Shown here: piece after piece, positions 43,145 to 54,263 of the stretch
How positions within the stretch are numbered: position 1 is the first letter of the stretch
Layout of the letters: every line of letters begins with the position of its first letter
DNA from: Bryopsis sp. KO-2023
Lineage: Eukaryota; Chlorophyta; Ulvophyceae; Bryopsidales; Bryopsidaceae
Assembly: GCA_030272585.1 (NCBI GenBank)
Contig: BSYQ01000004.1
Location: 2,728,001 to 2,792,000 of the forward strand
Direction: 5' to 3'
Length of the DNA stretch: 64,000 nucleotides
Notes under the pieces: generated by a model
Database searches by the model: none
Told to the model about the DNA's origin: nothing
What the model saw: the letters and a program-made list of their open reading frames with translations, nothing else
Position numbers and translations under genes: made by a program

Positions 43145-43242
43145 CCGAATTCGGCGTGGTAGCAGTTGACACGGAGTCCATTCACGTCCCCCGTCCGACA
43201 CGTGAATGGACTCCGTGTCAACTGCTACCACGCCGAATTCGG
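43145..43242. repeat. Perfect 43-bp inverted repeat with 12-base loop
   Basis: The left arm at 43145-43187 (starting CCGAATTCGGCG) is an exact reverse complement of the right arm at 43200-43242. The loop is CCCCCGTCCGAC. It lies 91 bp before the ATG of the DCD gene, so it is probably in its promoter or 5' leader. Confidence 0.95.
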
Positions 43243-43332
43243 TTACTGCGCCTACCACCACCACTTCCTCCTACCTTTTGTCTACACGTCAGCCCTTCAC
43301 TAACGGACGGACGGACGTGCGAGCGAGCAAGA

Positions 43333-46300
43333 ATGAGCGGTGTCAGAGATACTGGCGAACCTGGCGTCAGGGACAAGCCCAGGGACAAGAGTGACGACGA
43401 ATATGAAGGAAAGCAGAGAAGTGGGGACGGATTCAATGATGGTGGAGCATCGGGATTCGTTTTCCGTTGCACGAGTTCCACGGAGGCGGAGTGGTTGGAG
43501 CTGAACCTCTTCGCACTGGAGATCGACAGTCTGGCGCAGGTTGAAAAAGTGTGCCCCGGCGCACCTTTGCTTGTGCTAAATGAAGAAGAGAACGTCCTGG
43601 TCGGGATGTTTCATGCGGCGTGTCACGGGCAAAAAAACTTGGTGCCGAGCGCTTGGGATGGCGAGTTTCCGGCGCAGGTGCGCGTCATTCCTCCGGCGCT
43701 TAAGAAGCGGATTCCAATGAGCGAAGTCAGACCCATGCTCCCCGATTTCGGCCGCCAGAAACTCATCCTCCTGCAAGGCGATCAGGTCTGACCAAGAAGA
43801 GTTATAACTCCAACCCCCTTGCATAATATGAAATATACATATATCACTGCATCGATTTCTCTTATTATTTTCTTGAAATTTCTCCCTTTTCATGCTTATT
43901 TTTCTCTGTGAATGTGATGGAAAGTAATGGTTTGGTTTGCTTATTTTTCTCTGTGAATTTGATGGAAAGTAATGGTTTGGTTTGGTGTGCATTTTTAGGT
44001 CATCAACTTGTGCAGGCTGTTCGAAGTGGGTCAGAACCAGCCGCCCCAAGATGCCCCTCCTCCTGGTAGGTTAATCATAAATATTATCCGGCCCCAATTT
44101 TAAAAATATATGAGATTTACAGCTCTCTTTTTTTAAAGGGGGCAGTTGAAAACACCTTTTTGTCACTCCGTAAATCTCAAGGGAAAGCCACTGGAATTCA
44201 ACTGGCTTTTCAAGTCTTTTGGGGCAGAGGAATGCTCCTGATCCCTAAGATCACCACAGGGAACGGAAATCTTCTTGAAATTGCATGAAATTCTACAGTC
44301 ACTACGAAAATTCTGAAGAAGTAAAAATTAACATCATAACATAAAGACAACTGGTATAAATCAGCAGTCAGTTCATCCTGACAAGTCGACCACTGGGTGG
44401 AATTTCACTTTCTAAGGTGGCAATCTCATCACCAGTGAATGTGAATGTGAATGCGTGCGCAGATGTCGTTCCTTTCCCCTCGCTAACCATCAGAGTCGCT
44501 CCACACGACAACCAGGACGACGAGGATGTGTCTACCCCGCCAGTAACCAGGGTCGACTGGCAAAAATTCACCGACCTGGTGGATGCCGGCGGGGTGGCCA
44601 TTCAGGACCACTCAGAACTGCCCAGGATCGAGGGGAGGAGTGCCTTCGACATCAGCAGCGCTCCACAAGACAACGCCGACGAGGAGGATGTGTCTACCCC
44701 GCCGGTAACCAGGGTCGACTGGCAGAAATTCAACGACCTGGTGGATGCCGGCGGGGTGGCCATCCAAAACCACAGCGAGCTGCCCAGGATCAAGGGGGGG
44801 AGTGCCTGCGACATCAGCAGCGCTCCACAAGACAACGCCGACGAGGAGGATGTGTCTACCCCGCCGGTAACCAGGGTCGACTGGCAGAAATTCAACGACC
44901 TGGTGGATGCCGGCGGGGTGGCCATCCAGGATCGGTCACAACTACCGAGGATCGAGGGAAAAAGTTCAGAAGGTGGTCCTTCTGATCCGGACAGGCAGCC
45001 AGCTTCTCCTCAGCACCACCCAAAAAATCCCATTTCCGGTGCGGTCGACAACAAGGGAAAAAGGGCAATCAGATTCGGATCAGATGACTATGTCTGCCCT
45101 TCTGCTCAGATTGGTAAGCTCTATTTTGGGTTCTGAGAGTTTCTCTTTGTATATACTGTTATAAACTTTGCAACAGTGAATTCTGTGGTGTGCTGCATGA
45201 AGTACAGAACTGGCCATGACTGATTTCCCTTAGCCAATTCCAAGGGAAATTCTGTATTCTGATTGCAGCATATAGTTGTGCTGATATGGCACTGTTTTGC
45301 GGAAGTGTTTGGTTTGAATACCCCTGATTGCTTAAGCCCCCATTCCCCGAGGGGCTCTTTATTCAGACCCGCAGCATTCTATTTGTAGCATTGATTTCCT
45401 ATAACCGCAACTTCCATGAGTATGTGATATCCAGTTCACAATGTGTTGTATGTCAGACTCTAAACTGCTGGATTTTTCCTATTATGTGATTCCAGGAGTT
45501 TCTGCTGCCCAGCGCATTGGAGTTGATGTTCAAGGAGGCGGTGTGCAAGTCAGTGATGGTGGCCCCAGTTGTGGTGCCTATGTCAGACAAATTGGAGGGC
45601 TTGGAAACAGTGTTGGCAGTGTCGTGAATACCAACGTCGAAGACTCTACATCCGGTCAATCTGGACCATGCCATGCCTTTACTGGTAAGCTTGTACTGTT
45701 TTGGGATATTTGGGGGGTTCTGAACTGGAAAGAACCAACTGCAAGCTAGTGTCAGCCATAGGGAAAACGTACATCATTGTTATAAAGTTTGTGACGTAAA
45801 ATTACTGAGTGTGCTGCACGAAGTACAGAACAGTCCAAGCTAATTCCAAAAGAACTTGTATTCTTCAATTGTGATATGGAGTTGTACTGAAGTTCTTGTT
45901 GGATGTCGAATCCCTATGATCGCTGAACCCCCATTCAGCATCCCACATGCAGCAGCATTGATTTTCCATAAATACAACTTCCATGAGAAAGTGATTCCAA
46001 CAGAAATCGTTTGTTTTGGGGTTGCCATATGTTTGGTTCATTCCTGACCTTCTTACCCCGTAATGTGATTCCAGGAGTTTCTACTGCCGCTCCAAGTGGA
46101 TCGGACAACCAAGGAGGGGTGGTGCAAGTCAGTGCCCCTGCACCTGGACCTGGTGATGGTGCCCCTGCCAGAAAAATTGGAGCGTTTGACAACAGCGGTA
46201 TGGTGCATTCCAGTGCTCCTCTGGATGTTGCGAGCCGGTCAAACAAGGTCCGAAAAACGATGGCTTCGGCGGTTTTGGTTGGCCCAAAAAATGGACAAAG

Positions 46301-47371
46301 TAATCAAGCGAACGGTGGAGTGCAGCTCAGCCCCGGGACTGGGGTTCCTAAGGGAGGTTCAGTGCCAAGTGGGAGTCAGCAGGAGGCCGATGATCGCATG
46401 GACATCGACGAAGGTATGTAGCTCTCTACCCAACGGTAAACGGTAAACTAATAAGAAACTGACCTGAAAAAGCGCTGACTAAAATTGCATGGGGTAATCC
46501 TTTTGTGAATATCCGGCAGCCTTGATATTTCCCAAAGTAAGGAAAATTTTAATTATGTTGGTACAAAAGTTTTTGGCAGTATGATCCAATGGATGGAAGT
46601 CAAAGGTGGCTGGGTTCGATTCCCTAAGACTTCTGAGAATGGACTGGCGCAAAAAAATATAATAAAAAAACAAGTATATATATATGTGTGTGTGTGTGTG
46701 TCTATCTTTTTTTTTTTTTTGAGCTGGCTACTAAACATATGTGGTATGGGCAGGTGTGATTGGCCAGAAGTTCGCTTTCGAGAGTCTTCCAACAGCCATG
46801 GTGGTGGATGCAGGTATGGAAGGGTTTTTTATAAGATTCTTTTTTCTTGTTATAAATTGGGCTGGTGGGGCCTGATGTTCTTTTCTGTTTTTTTTCCAAC
46901 GAGCATTACGGTTTTTCTTGAACATGGAATTTTTGCGGGTTTTTTTCCAGGGTGCTAGGCACCTTCACAAGGAATTTCTGCTGGGCGTACTTCATTTTAG
47001 ATGCTATTGTGGAAAGTGAATATATTAAGCTGGATTTAAGACAGCCTTCGTTGGGCGAACTGTAAATTAAACAATCAGTTATTTCTATGTAGATATATAT
47101 CTTTCTGGAAATTATAGTTTTTTTTTTAATAATATGTATAAAAAGTAAAAACCTGTTTTTTTTTGTTTTTTTTTCAGATCTGAGCGTTCCCCGCGCCGGA
47201 CAAAAAAGAAAAGCCGCCGAAGACTTCGCTATCCTTGCTCCTCGGGGGTCAAGGAAAGCGAAGAGGCGTAAGGTTTCGTTGGCCCCCAGGCAGAAAAATA
47301 TCCAGTTAGCACTCACGCTGACTGGATATTACTGGGGGCCAACGTTCGACTTTAAAAAAGTCGAATGTTAA
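43333..47371 (+). CDS. DCD-domain protein with internal duplications
   Basis: Seven exons join in frame: 43333-43785, 43999-44065, 44463-45113 (or from 44436), 45496-45684, 46075-46413, 46754-46813 and 47178-47371. They give about 650 residues. Exons 1-2 encode a DCD (development and cell death) domain: GFVFRCTSSTEAEWLELNLF, CPGAPLLVLNEEENVLVGMF, NLVPSAWDGEFPAQVRV and the final VINLCRLFE. DCD proteins are known from plants and some algae and protists, often in stress or cell-death responses; the biochemical role is unclear. Exon 3 holds three 54-residue repeats with VSTPPVTRVDWQKFNDLVDA. Exons 4 and 5 are paralogous (QGGGVQVSDGG versus QGGVVQVSAPA). The last exon has KRKAAED and RKAKRRK, a likely bipartite nuclear signal. 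The final 30 codons overlap two DNA hairpins, so the true stop could differ. The exact 5' edge of exon 3 is open. Confidence 0.85.
44528..44990 (+). repeat. Three 162-bp coding tandem repeats
   Basis: The phrase GTGTCTACCCCGCC begins at 44528, 44690 and 44852, an exact 162-bp period equal to 54 codons. Units 2 and 3 are almost identical and unit 1 is slightly diverged. Confidence 0.95.
45114..46100 (+). repeat. Tandem duplication of an intron-exon unit
   Basis: The intron preceding exon 4 and the intron preceding exon 5 share phrases in order, for example GCTGCA(T/C)GAAGTACAGAAC (45193 and 45813), a CCAATTCCAA / CTAATTCCAA stretch, and GTGATTCCAGGAGTTTCT across the acceptor. The exons themselves are homologous. 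A unit of about 580-620 bp was therefore duplicated in tandem. Confidence 0.8.
46951..47080 (+). repeat. SINE-like copy A (3' part) in DCD gene intron
   Basis: This begins GGTGCTAGGCACCTTC and ends near GTAAATTAAAC. It shares both ends and an inner CAGCCTTCGTTGGGC-like phrase with 61467-61571. No target duplication was recognised here. About 350 bp upstream, near 46570-46635, is a tRNA-like B box (GGTTCGATTCC), but it may be unrelated. Confidence 0.55.
47277..47369. repeat. Two adjacent hairpins at the DCD gene 3' end
   Basis: Hairpin one (47277-47344) pairs CGTTGGCCCCCAG with CTGGGGGCCAACG, and inside it AATATCCAGT with ACTGGATATT. Hairpin two (47341-47369) pairs AAC(G)TTCGACTTT with AAAGTCGAA(T)GTT around an A-rich loop. 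Both overlap the predicted last codons. A long A-tract follows directly. Confidence 0.85.
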
Positions 47372-47435
47372 AAAAAAAAAAAGATGATATAGCTAGGGGG
47401 AGGGCCTTTTTTATTTGCAAGAAAAAAAAAAAAAA

Positions 47436-47635
47436 GGAATGATTCCAAAAAACATAAAAACTGAAAAAAAAAAAAAAAAGGAATCATTCAACCAAAAAAG
47501 AAGATCGCAGGCTTACATGTGTAGGTTTGTGATCGGGAGGGGCAGACTTAGAGAAAAAAAAAAAAAAAAAAAAACCAAAAAAAAAAAAAACTAAAAAAAA
47601 AAAGACCCAAAGCAACGTCTGTCAGTTGCTTTGGG
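47436..47635. repeat. Small hairpins separated by A-tracts
   Basis: Three foldbacks lie between long A-runs. GGAATGATTCC (about 47437) is complementary to GGAATCATTC (about 47480). GATCGCAGGCTTAC pairs loosely with GTAGGTTTGTGATC (47503-47534). CCCAAAGCAAC pairs with GTTGCTTTGGG around an 8-base loop (47606-47635). On the minus strand the A-runs are T-runs, like Pol III terminators. Confidence 0.6.
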
Positions 47636-47764
47636 GACCAAAAGAGTGGGGGGGAGTAATCGAGTCGTACGTACTTAATGATACCATTGTAAAGAACGAA
47701 AAAAAAAAAAGGGGATAATGAATTTTTGTCAACCTGGGTCCAAGAACGGGGGGGAGAATATATA

Positions 47765-48080
47765 GGTACTTTGGATGGGCTGGTGGATCTGAGTGATGGA
47801 TCGGACTGGTGGATCGAACTGCTGGATCAGAGTGGATTGATGGATCAGAGTGGATTGAATGGATGGGATGGTGGATTGATGGATCGGGTTGGATTGATGG
47901 ATCGGGTTGGATTGAATTGAATGGATGGGCTGGTGGATTTATGGATCGGAGTGGATTGAATGGATGGGATGGTGGATTGATGGATCGGGTTGGATTGAAT
48001 TGAATGGATGGGCTGGTGGATTGATGGATTGGATCGGATATATGGATTGAACTGGTGGATCAGAGTGGATTGATGGATCG
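47765..48080. repeat. GGATTGATGGATC-type minisatellite
   Basis: The stretch is built from GGATGG(G/A)(A/C)TGGTGGATTGATGGATCGG and similar phrases in irregular order, with higher-order copies of about 100 bp (for example near 47860 and 47958). Confidence 0.85.
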
Positions 48081-48184
48081 GAGCGTTGGAGGAGAAGATC
48101 ATAGTGGAGAAACATTGCGGATTCAAAAAAAATCAAAATCAAAATCAGTGGAGGACAATTATGTGTTGGAAATCAACATATGAC

Positions 48185-48485
48185 TGTGATTTCTTATTGT
48201 TTATTTTTTTTTGCATGCGATTCTTTATTTTTGATTTTTGGAGGCAGCGAATTGTTTATTTTTTGATGCATGCAATACTTTATTCCTTATTTTTTATTTT
48301 CGATTCTTGGACGCAGAAGATTCTTTATTTTTTATTGATGGGCAGCAGATTTTTTATGGATGCAGCGGATTCTTTATTCTTTATTCTTTATTTTTCATTG
48401 ATGGGCAGCAGATTTTTTATTGATGGGCAGCGGATTTTTTATTCTTTATTTTTCATTGATGGGCAGCAGATTTTTTATTGATGGA
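48185..48485. repeat. TTTATTGATGGGCAGC-type minisatellite
   Basis: Repeats of TTCTTTATTTTT(C/T)ATTGATGGGCAGCAGATTT-like units, with GATGCA(T/G)GC variants on the left side. No coding support. Confidence 0.85.
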
Positions 48486-48600
48486 GCAGCGGATGGACTT
48501 GAACAATATGGTACAGAAATACTGGATTTTACGGTACAGGAAAAAAAATAATATTTTTTCGGGAGTTTTTCTTCCCCCTTGAAACCCAGAAAAAAAAAAG

Positions 48601-48684
48601 TGGACAGTTGATCATCACCAACCTTTGTTTGGATAAGGTCGGCGGCGATCGACCAAAATCTCCACCTCAACATGGGTGGTTGAT
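48601..48684 (-). ncRNA. Two-hairpin repeat unit, copy 1 (putative structured RNA)
   Basis: After an A-run, TGGACAGTTGATCATC begins a foldback closed by GGCGATCGAC with inner ACCTT/AAGGT. A second hairpin, CCACC...GGTGG, follows within CCACCTCAACATGGGTGG. Copies 2 and 3 preserve the pairings while changing bases. On the minus strand the unit would end in T9, as Pol III transcripts do. The strand and the RNA status are inference. Confidence 0.4.
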
Positions 48685-48908
48685 TGGGTAATGGGGGGAA
48701 GTGGTTGGGCTGAGGGAAAAAAGGAACTAGGAATTTTTATGGAAACTTGGGACCCCCCCAAAAAAAGGTATTTGAAGGGAAAAAATTGGAACGAACTGGC
48801 AAAATTGAATTGAATGATTCAAGTGGAACAAAGAACAGAATGTTTTTGGATATTTGATTTTACCAAGATGCGATTGTTTTTTCTACCCTCCAAAACCTAA
48901 AAAAGAAA

Positions 48909-48993
48909 GTGTCAGGTGCATGACCACCAACCTCTGTTTAGTTGAGGTCGGCGGTGATGGACTGGGCAGCCCCACCTCAACATGGGTGGTTGA
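48909..48993 (-). ncRNA. Two-hairpin repeat unit, copy 2 (putative structured RNA)
   Basis: Same layout as the unit at 48601: AGTGTCAGGTGCATGACCACC, inner ACCTC/GAGGT, GGCGGTGATGG, then CCACCTCAACATGGGTGG identical to copy 1. Stem bases differ from copy 1 in partly compensating ways. Confidence 0.4.
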
Positions 48994-49510
48994 GAAAGGT
49001 TTCGGGGGGAAGCAGAGGGAAACGCAACTGTGTGAGATCTGGTTCGATTATTTTTCATTGAGGGGTTTGCTGGCCTGGGATGGCAAGCAAAACGTTTATT
49101 GGATACATTTGGAGTGAAAGAAAAACCACTGTTTGAAGAAGTGTGGTTTTCAGGAGTGAATTCGGGTTTCAACAGGTGGATTTTACTCGTCCAAAAAAAA
49201 AGGAATGGCATTTGAATTTTTTCAAGCGGGTTTTTTGTCCCAAAAGAACAGTGTAAGGTGCGGACTGGACACACCCAGAATTTGATGATGAGGGTCAGAA
49301 GAAAAAAGAGGCTGGTGTTTCGAGAAATTAATTTTTTTTCTAAAGAAGGGGAGATTACAGAAATAGAATGGTAGATGGGAAAGAAGTGGACAAGAGTGAA
49401 TCTGTTGAACGAGAATTGTTTTTCTCACGGATAAAAATTTGGGTTTTTGTTTTTTGATGGGCCACCCCCTAGTCTCCCTTACCTCCCTGGATTAAAAAAA
49501 CACGAGAAAC

Positions 49511-49590
49511 TGGACAGTGGATCGCAAACAACCTCTATTTTAATGAGGTCCGCAGCGATCGACTCAAAACCCAAAAATGGGTAGTGTGGG
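49511..49590 (-). ncRNA. Two-hairpin repeat unit, copy 3 (putative structured RNA)
   Basis: TGGACAGTGGATCGC pairs through GATCGC with GCGATC, with inner ACCTC/GAGGT. The second hairpin is changed to CCCAAAAATGGG, which still pairs. A weaker fourth relative lies at about 49248-49300 (AGTGTAAGGTGC ... GAGGGTC). Confidence 0.4.
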
Positions 49591-49599
49591 AGAGGATTA

Positions 49600-50879
49600 G
49601 TGAGGGAGGCAAAAGGAGGTGGTTAAAACAGTCCAAAATTTGGATTTTTAAAAAAATTTTGGACAGTGAACAATTTCCTGTGTGTATTCTTGGATTACTC
49701 AACTAGATCAATCTTGCATTTTGCAGTTTCATAATCCCAAGGATCCCAAAGCAATTTCCTAGCGATTGCATCCAAGAATGGTTTTGCATGATTGTCCAGT
49801 TAACGTGATGAAACTCAATTTGATCCCACATGCAAGAGGGCATGCAAAAAATGAGATTCTGCCTGAGATGCCAAACTTATCCATTGCTGGATATGTACAT
49901 GCCAGAATTTGGTCCTAATTCTTTCTCAAAATTCATGATTTCTTTGGCACACACTTCAGGATCTACAATGCGCATCATAACCGTTTGCATGCACAGCCTT
50001 GTTTTTTCCCCTTCTTAGTTTGTATCCCTGCTGATCTTGTGTTGCACTTTGATGGTCACTCAAATCCTGAAACCATCATTTTCTGAATTCTCTGAATGGG
50101 TCAGGATAATGGTGGGGGAGGCCATGGCTGTTGATTTTTTTCTGTATATCCTATATACAGAAAAAAATAGGATATAAATTTTAAGGAGAACTGTTTCGAA
50201 AAAGTGTCCCCCCAAATCATAAGACAACGATTAAGATGCAATGTTTATTTCTTTTCATAGAGATGTTGGCATGAAGTGTTAATTTTTCTGTCCAAAGATA
50301 ATCATGATGGGTGTAATATCATTTCATCACCCTTGAACTCAAGCCACCACCAAGTCCCAAAAAACAAATACATCGACCATCAAGCTGCATTGGATTTTCC
50401 CATGTACATCCTATTCAAAGTTCGACACATTTCTTCTCCACTTTGTGTCGAAGATTCTCGGGATTGTTGAGATGGGGTTACTTTCAACAGAATTGAAAAC
50501 TCCGATATAAATGATAGTGGCAAAAAATTAGATTGTGCTGCGAGTGGGGGGGGGGGTGATTTTCAATCCTTTTTTGCTGATGAGCTGGTTGCCCAAACAC
50601 CGAGATTTCCATGACATACATACAGGTGTGGATGTCCAAACTCCTTCCCCCCCCCTTCAAGTTCAATCAATATTTTCAAGCCACCCACATTTTACAGTGT
50701 CACCGGAAAAGAGCAGGCATTTTGTTTTTACTCCTTCATAGATATGCCCCCCCCCTCCTCCTCACGACAAAGCCATTCATTGAATGAGCCCCTTTCCTAT
50801 TTCTTTCCCTAGGAAATCATCTCTCTGATTTGAAACTCCTTTGTGGATCGTTGCCAGTCGATATTCTTCTCATTCCAAC
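49600..50879. other. Intergenic region
   Basis: No supported gene. A clean hairpin lies at 50135-50167, with TTTTTTTCTGTATAT and ATATACAGAAAAAAA arms and a 3-base loop. The rest is AT-rich with C- and G-runs. Confidence 0.5.
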
Positions 50880-53800
50880 TCAGCCAAATCGTCGAGCGAC
50901 GTCCGAATACCTCGGCACTTTCGACAGGTCGCCCATGGATGCCATCGAGGCTGGAGATTTCAACATCTCCGACACCATTCCTGTCAGATCCTTGGCACTC
51001 ACTTTCTTGATTTCCGCGATAAAATCCGATGCTGGCTTCCTGGTGGGGGCAAACACACCAAAAAACACAACATGAGAATCCATCTTTCCATCTTTCCACT
51101 TTTCTTTTCCTTTTTTTTTTTTTCAAACTCTGGAAGAAGACGAAAGCAAAAAAGCAGCTGGAAGTTACCTGTGGCCATAGGTCAAGACTTGTCGACCGAT
51201 ATCTTCAGCAGCCACGGCCTTGTTTTCCAGCGTCATCAAGATTTGTCCGATGGAAGCCGATTTTGCTCTCTGCAGCTCCTCGTCGTTCACACTCTTTGCC
51301 AACTCCGTCATTTCATTGCACATTATGTCGACCAATTGGCCTGCCATGCTCGCTGGGGCGGCCCCATAGACACCTGCAAAAAAAAAACAAAAACAGCATG
51401 AAGTGTTCATCCAACCTGCGTTTGTAGAAAAATGCACCCCGGGGGGGGGGGGGGAATCTGGCCTGACAATCGAACCAACCACACAAGGGTGCAGGAAAAG
51501 TATCACCTTGTTACTGGGGCTCCATCGATAGAAAATATCGTTTTCAAAAAATGAATTTTGTTGCCATTCTCTCGGGGTGGATTTTGCTCTTGCACAAATT
51601 TTCAACTACTGCCCATTTACAGGACTTTGAAAAATTCACATCGTCCAAAAAGCATGCAAAAAAAAAAACCTTGGTGAGTTACCACCTATATCACCTGCCA
51701 AGCATCGGTCATCGAAAGCCTGGTTGATGGCTGAGAAGTTTTGCACCCAGTGGTGTTTTGTGAGCACATTAAGGTAGAGTCGAGAGTGCATGCCCTTTCC
51801 GGGACCGCCAGCAGAGAAGCTTCCGCCTCCACCCATCATGTACAAAAGCACGGTCATGGTGGCTGCCGACTTGACATTCTTCCACCCACCCTGTGCACCC
51901 CACCAAAACAACATTTATACCCCTTCCACCCCTAAAAAAATATGTAAAAAATGGAGAAAACCACCAAAAAAACAATCGTTGTTTTGCTTTTTTACAATTT
52001 TTTGGGTTTTCTTAGGGGTTTACTCACAGGCGAATCGAAGCCAAGAATGACGTGGGTTAACTCGTCGGCCCCAGGCATCCTGACCTCCCCCCCAACATAG
52101 GTCGATGGAGGTGTGATGAGTTTTGTATCCCTTTCTGCTTCTTTCAGCATGGGTTCAGCCCAACGCAAAACATCCTGGTGTTCGGCACCAGCCACAGACA
52201 GGGCCATTCTGGGGGCGGTGAAATTTTCGGAATGGAATTCCAACAAATGATCCTGTGTCAGAGTGTCGAGGGAGGATTCTGGGCAGATCAAAGGATTGCT
52301 CAAGCCCCCCGTGTAGCTGGCGTTTGTGAGAGTCTGACGGGGGGGGAAAACGGGCAAACACGAGAGGTTTGTCATTTCTTTCGCAAAATTGCGATGAGTG
52401 CAATTCGCAGATTAGCATTGGTGCATGACTACCAGATTTCCAACTGAAAAACACAAAGACCAGGCCAAATGGCGGATCGAAAGAGCTTGAAATTGTTCTG
52501 AAAATCTGAACCCAGTGGGAAGTTTTTCCACTTTGGAAAACAATAACGAGAAAAACAACAGATGCAGACGCACCTACGGGGATTTCAGCTAAAATTTTAT
52601 GCACATTCAAACGAGAAAATTGGATGAAAATTGCTTCATCCCATTTCGACAGTCACCATAGTGCACACTGACCTCCCCGAGCAGACCCTGAGGGTTCTTC
52701 TTGAGATTCTCGATGTCTTGCCTCATGCCTTGGAGCGTCTCAGAAACATCCCATGGATTGAATTTGGGGTTCAAAACGCAATCGCTCAGGACCTCGATCG
52801 CCGCCGGCAGATCGCTCCGTAGACAGTCGATGCTGTAGTACATTTGTTCGCGCGAGGCAGAGGCGATGATGTTTGCTCCGTAACCCGTGATTTCCTGCAT
52901 GATTCTGAAGTGCGTTCGATTGTGGGTTTCCTTGAAGGCCATTTGTTCCAGAACGTGAGATATGCCTAGGGGAAAAACACAAACACACACACGCGCGTGC
53001 GCGCACATATATGTAAAAACATCTTTATATGGTTTTGTTTTGGTTGTTTTAATTTATTTGTTTTTAATTTGCCTGTGGCATGGAGCGGCAAATCGATCAA
53101 CGAAAGTCTCATATGTTCAAGAAACCCCCTAAAAGAAGAAAATAGGGGCGTTTCTTTCGTTCACAACAGAGATAAATTGTGGATAGGCTTTGTGTGTCTG
53201 TACCGAGAAATGAGTGGGGTGTTCATCAAACATCCATCAATACTTTGCACTCTAGTTCAACGAAAACAGCGAGAGCTCAGGCTTCTTTTTTAAAGCTTTC
53301 TTCATCGTGTGAGATTCACTCAATTGAACTATGCATTTGAAAGTCATCACAGCTCTCGGCTATCGTTTTCAAGTCACCCACTGATGAGCCACAGTTTTTA
53401 TTTTTCATTTTTATTTTATTTCTATTTTATTTCAGGGTGGGGGAGGGGGATCATTGAGAACATAAAGATACTGCCGCCCCCCGCCCCCCACCCCCACCCC
53501 CACCCCCACCCCTTTTCAAAAAAAGAAAAATGTGAGTTAATAAAAGAACGACGACTGCCGAAATAGAAGAAAAAAAAAGTTTGGTTGTTGGCCATACCTG
53601 ACACTTCCCTGGTTTCGTACACACTCCCAGATGACACCAAAATCGCAGCACAAGCAGTTGGGCCCTATCGGTCAACAGAAACTTGTGTTGATTAGCTGAA
53701 AGACAATCCATCAAATTCTTCAAATATCAAATATTCTTCCAGGGAAAAGGAAAATATAAAAATCTGTAGTGATATCGTTGTTTGACCTGGAAGAAGAACA

Positions 53801-54263
53801 AAAAAAAACATCTAGATAAAAACAAAGCTTCCCCATTTCGATGCCTTTCTCATGGGATCCACAGGAGTGCCCCATTCCATTGAATATACATGTCCACATA
53901 AAACTTCCCAAAGGGGGGTTTCAGAAGAACCCAGAAACTCGAAAACCTCCACCACAACGAAGGTGGCCTTACCATGGAAGGCTCCGAAGCCACGCGAAAC
54001 CCATTGGCCAAGGTCGTCTGTTCAGTCTTTGGGGGTCCGCTCGGCACAGGAACGACTGGAGGCTCCACAACACCTGGAAGTGGCTCAGTCATTGGCACGG
54101 CCAATCGACTGCTACCTCCGAAAATGGATGACAAAAATCCCCCGCTGGAGCCCGTGGGGGACACCGCGGGCACCGCTTGAGCCGCGGGGATGGCAGTCGC
54201 GATGGCCCTATTGCCATCCTGCAACAAGGGCACGATCGCTCGACGCACGCTACGCGAAAACAT
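50880..54263 (-). CDS. Mitochondrial processing peptidase alpha subunit
   Basis: Seven minus-strand exons join in frame: 54263-53973, 53664-53598, 52965-52673, 52333-52028, 51890-51695, 51373-51169 and 51039-50880. They give about 505 residues. MPP cuts presequences from imported proteins in the mitochondrial matrix, and the alpha subunit recognises the substrate. MFSRSVRRAIVPLL is an Arg-rich mitochondrial presequence. The first peptidase-fold half contains GPTACAAILVSSGSVYET and GISHVLEQMAFKE, where the zinc-binding HxxEH of the beta subunit is lost as expected for alpha. The Gly-rich loop MMGGGGSFSAGGPGKGMHSRLY (about residues 338-357) is the hallmark of MPP-alpha. The ATG at 54263 is the first in frame and gives a sensible targeting peptide. 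Confidence 0.95.

Noticed and set aside
46570-46640. tRNA or SINE head with B box GGTTCGATTCC
   Set aside because: Only a B box is convincing. No cloverleaf forms, and the link to the SINE-like copy at 46951 is unproven.
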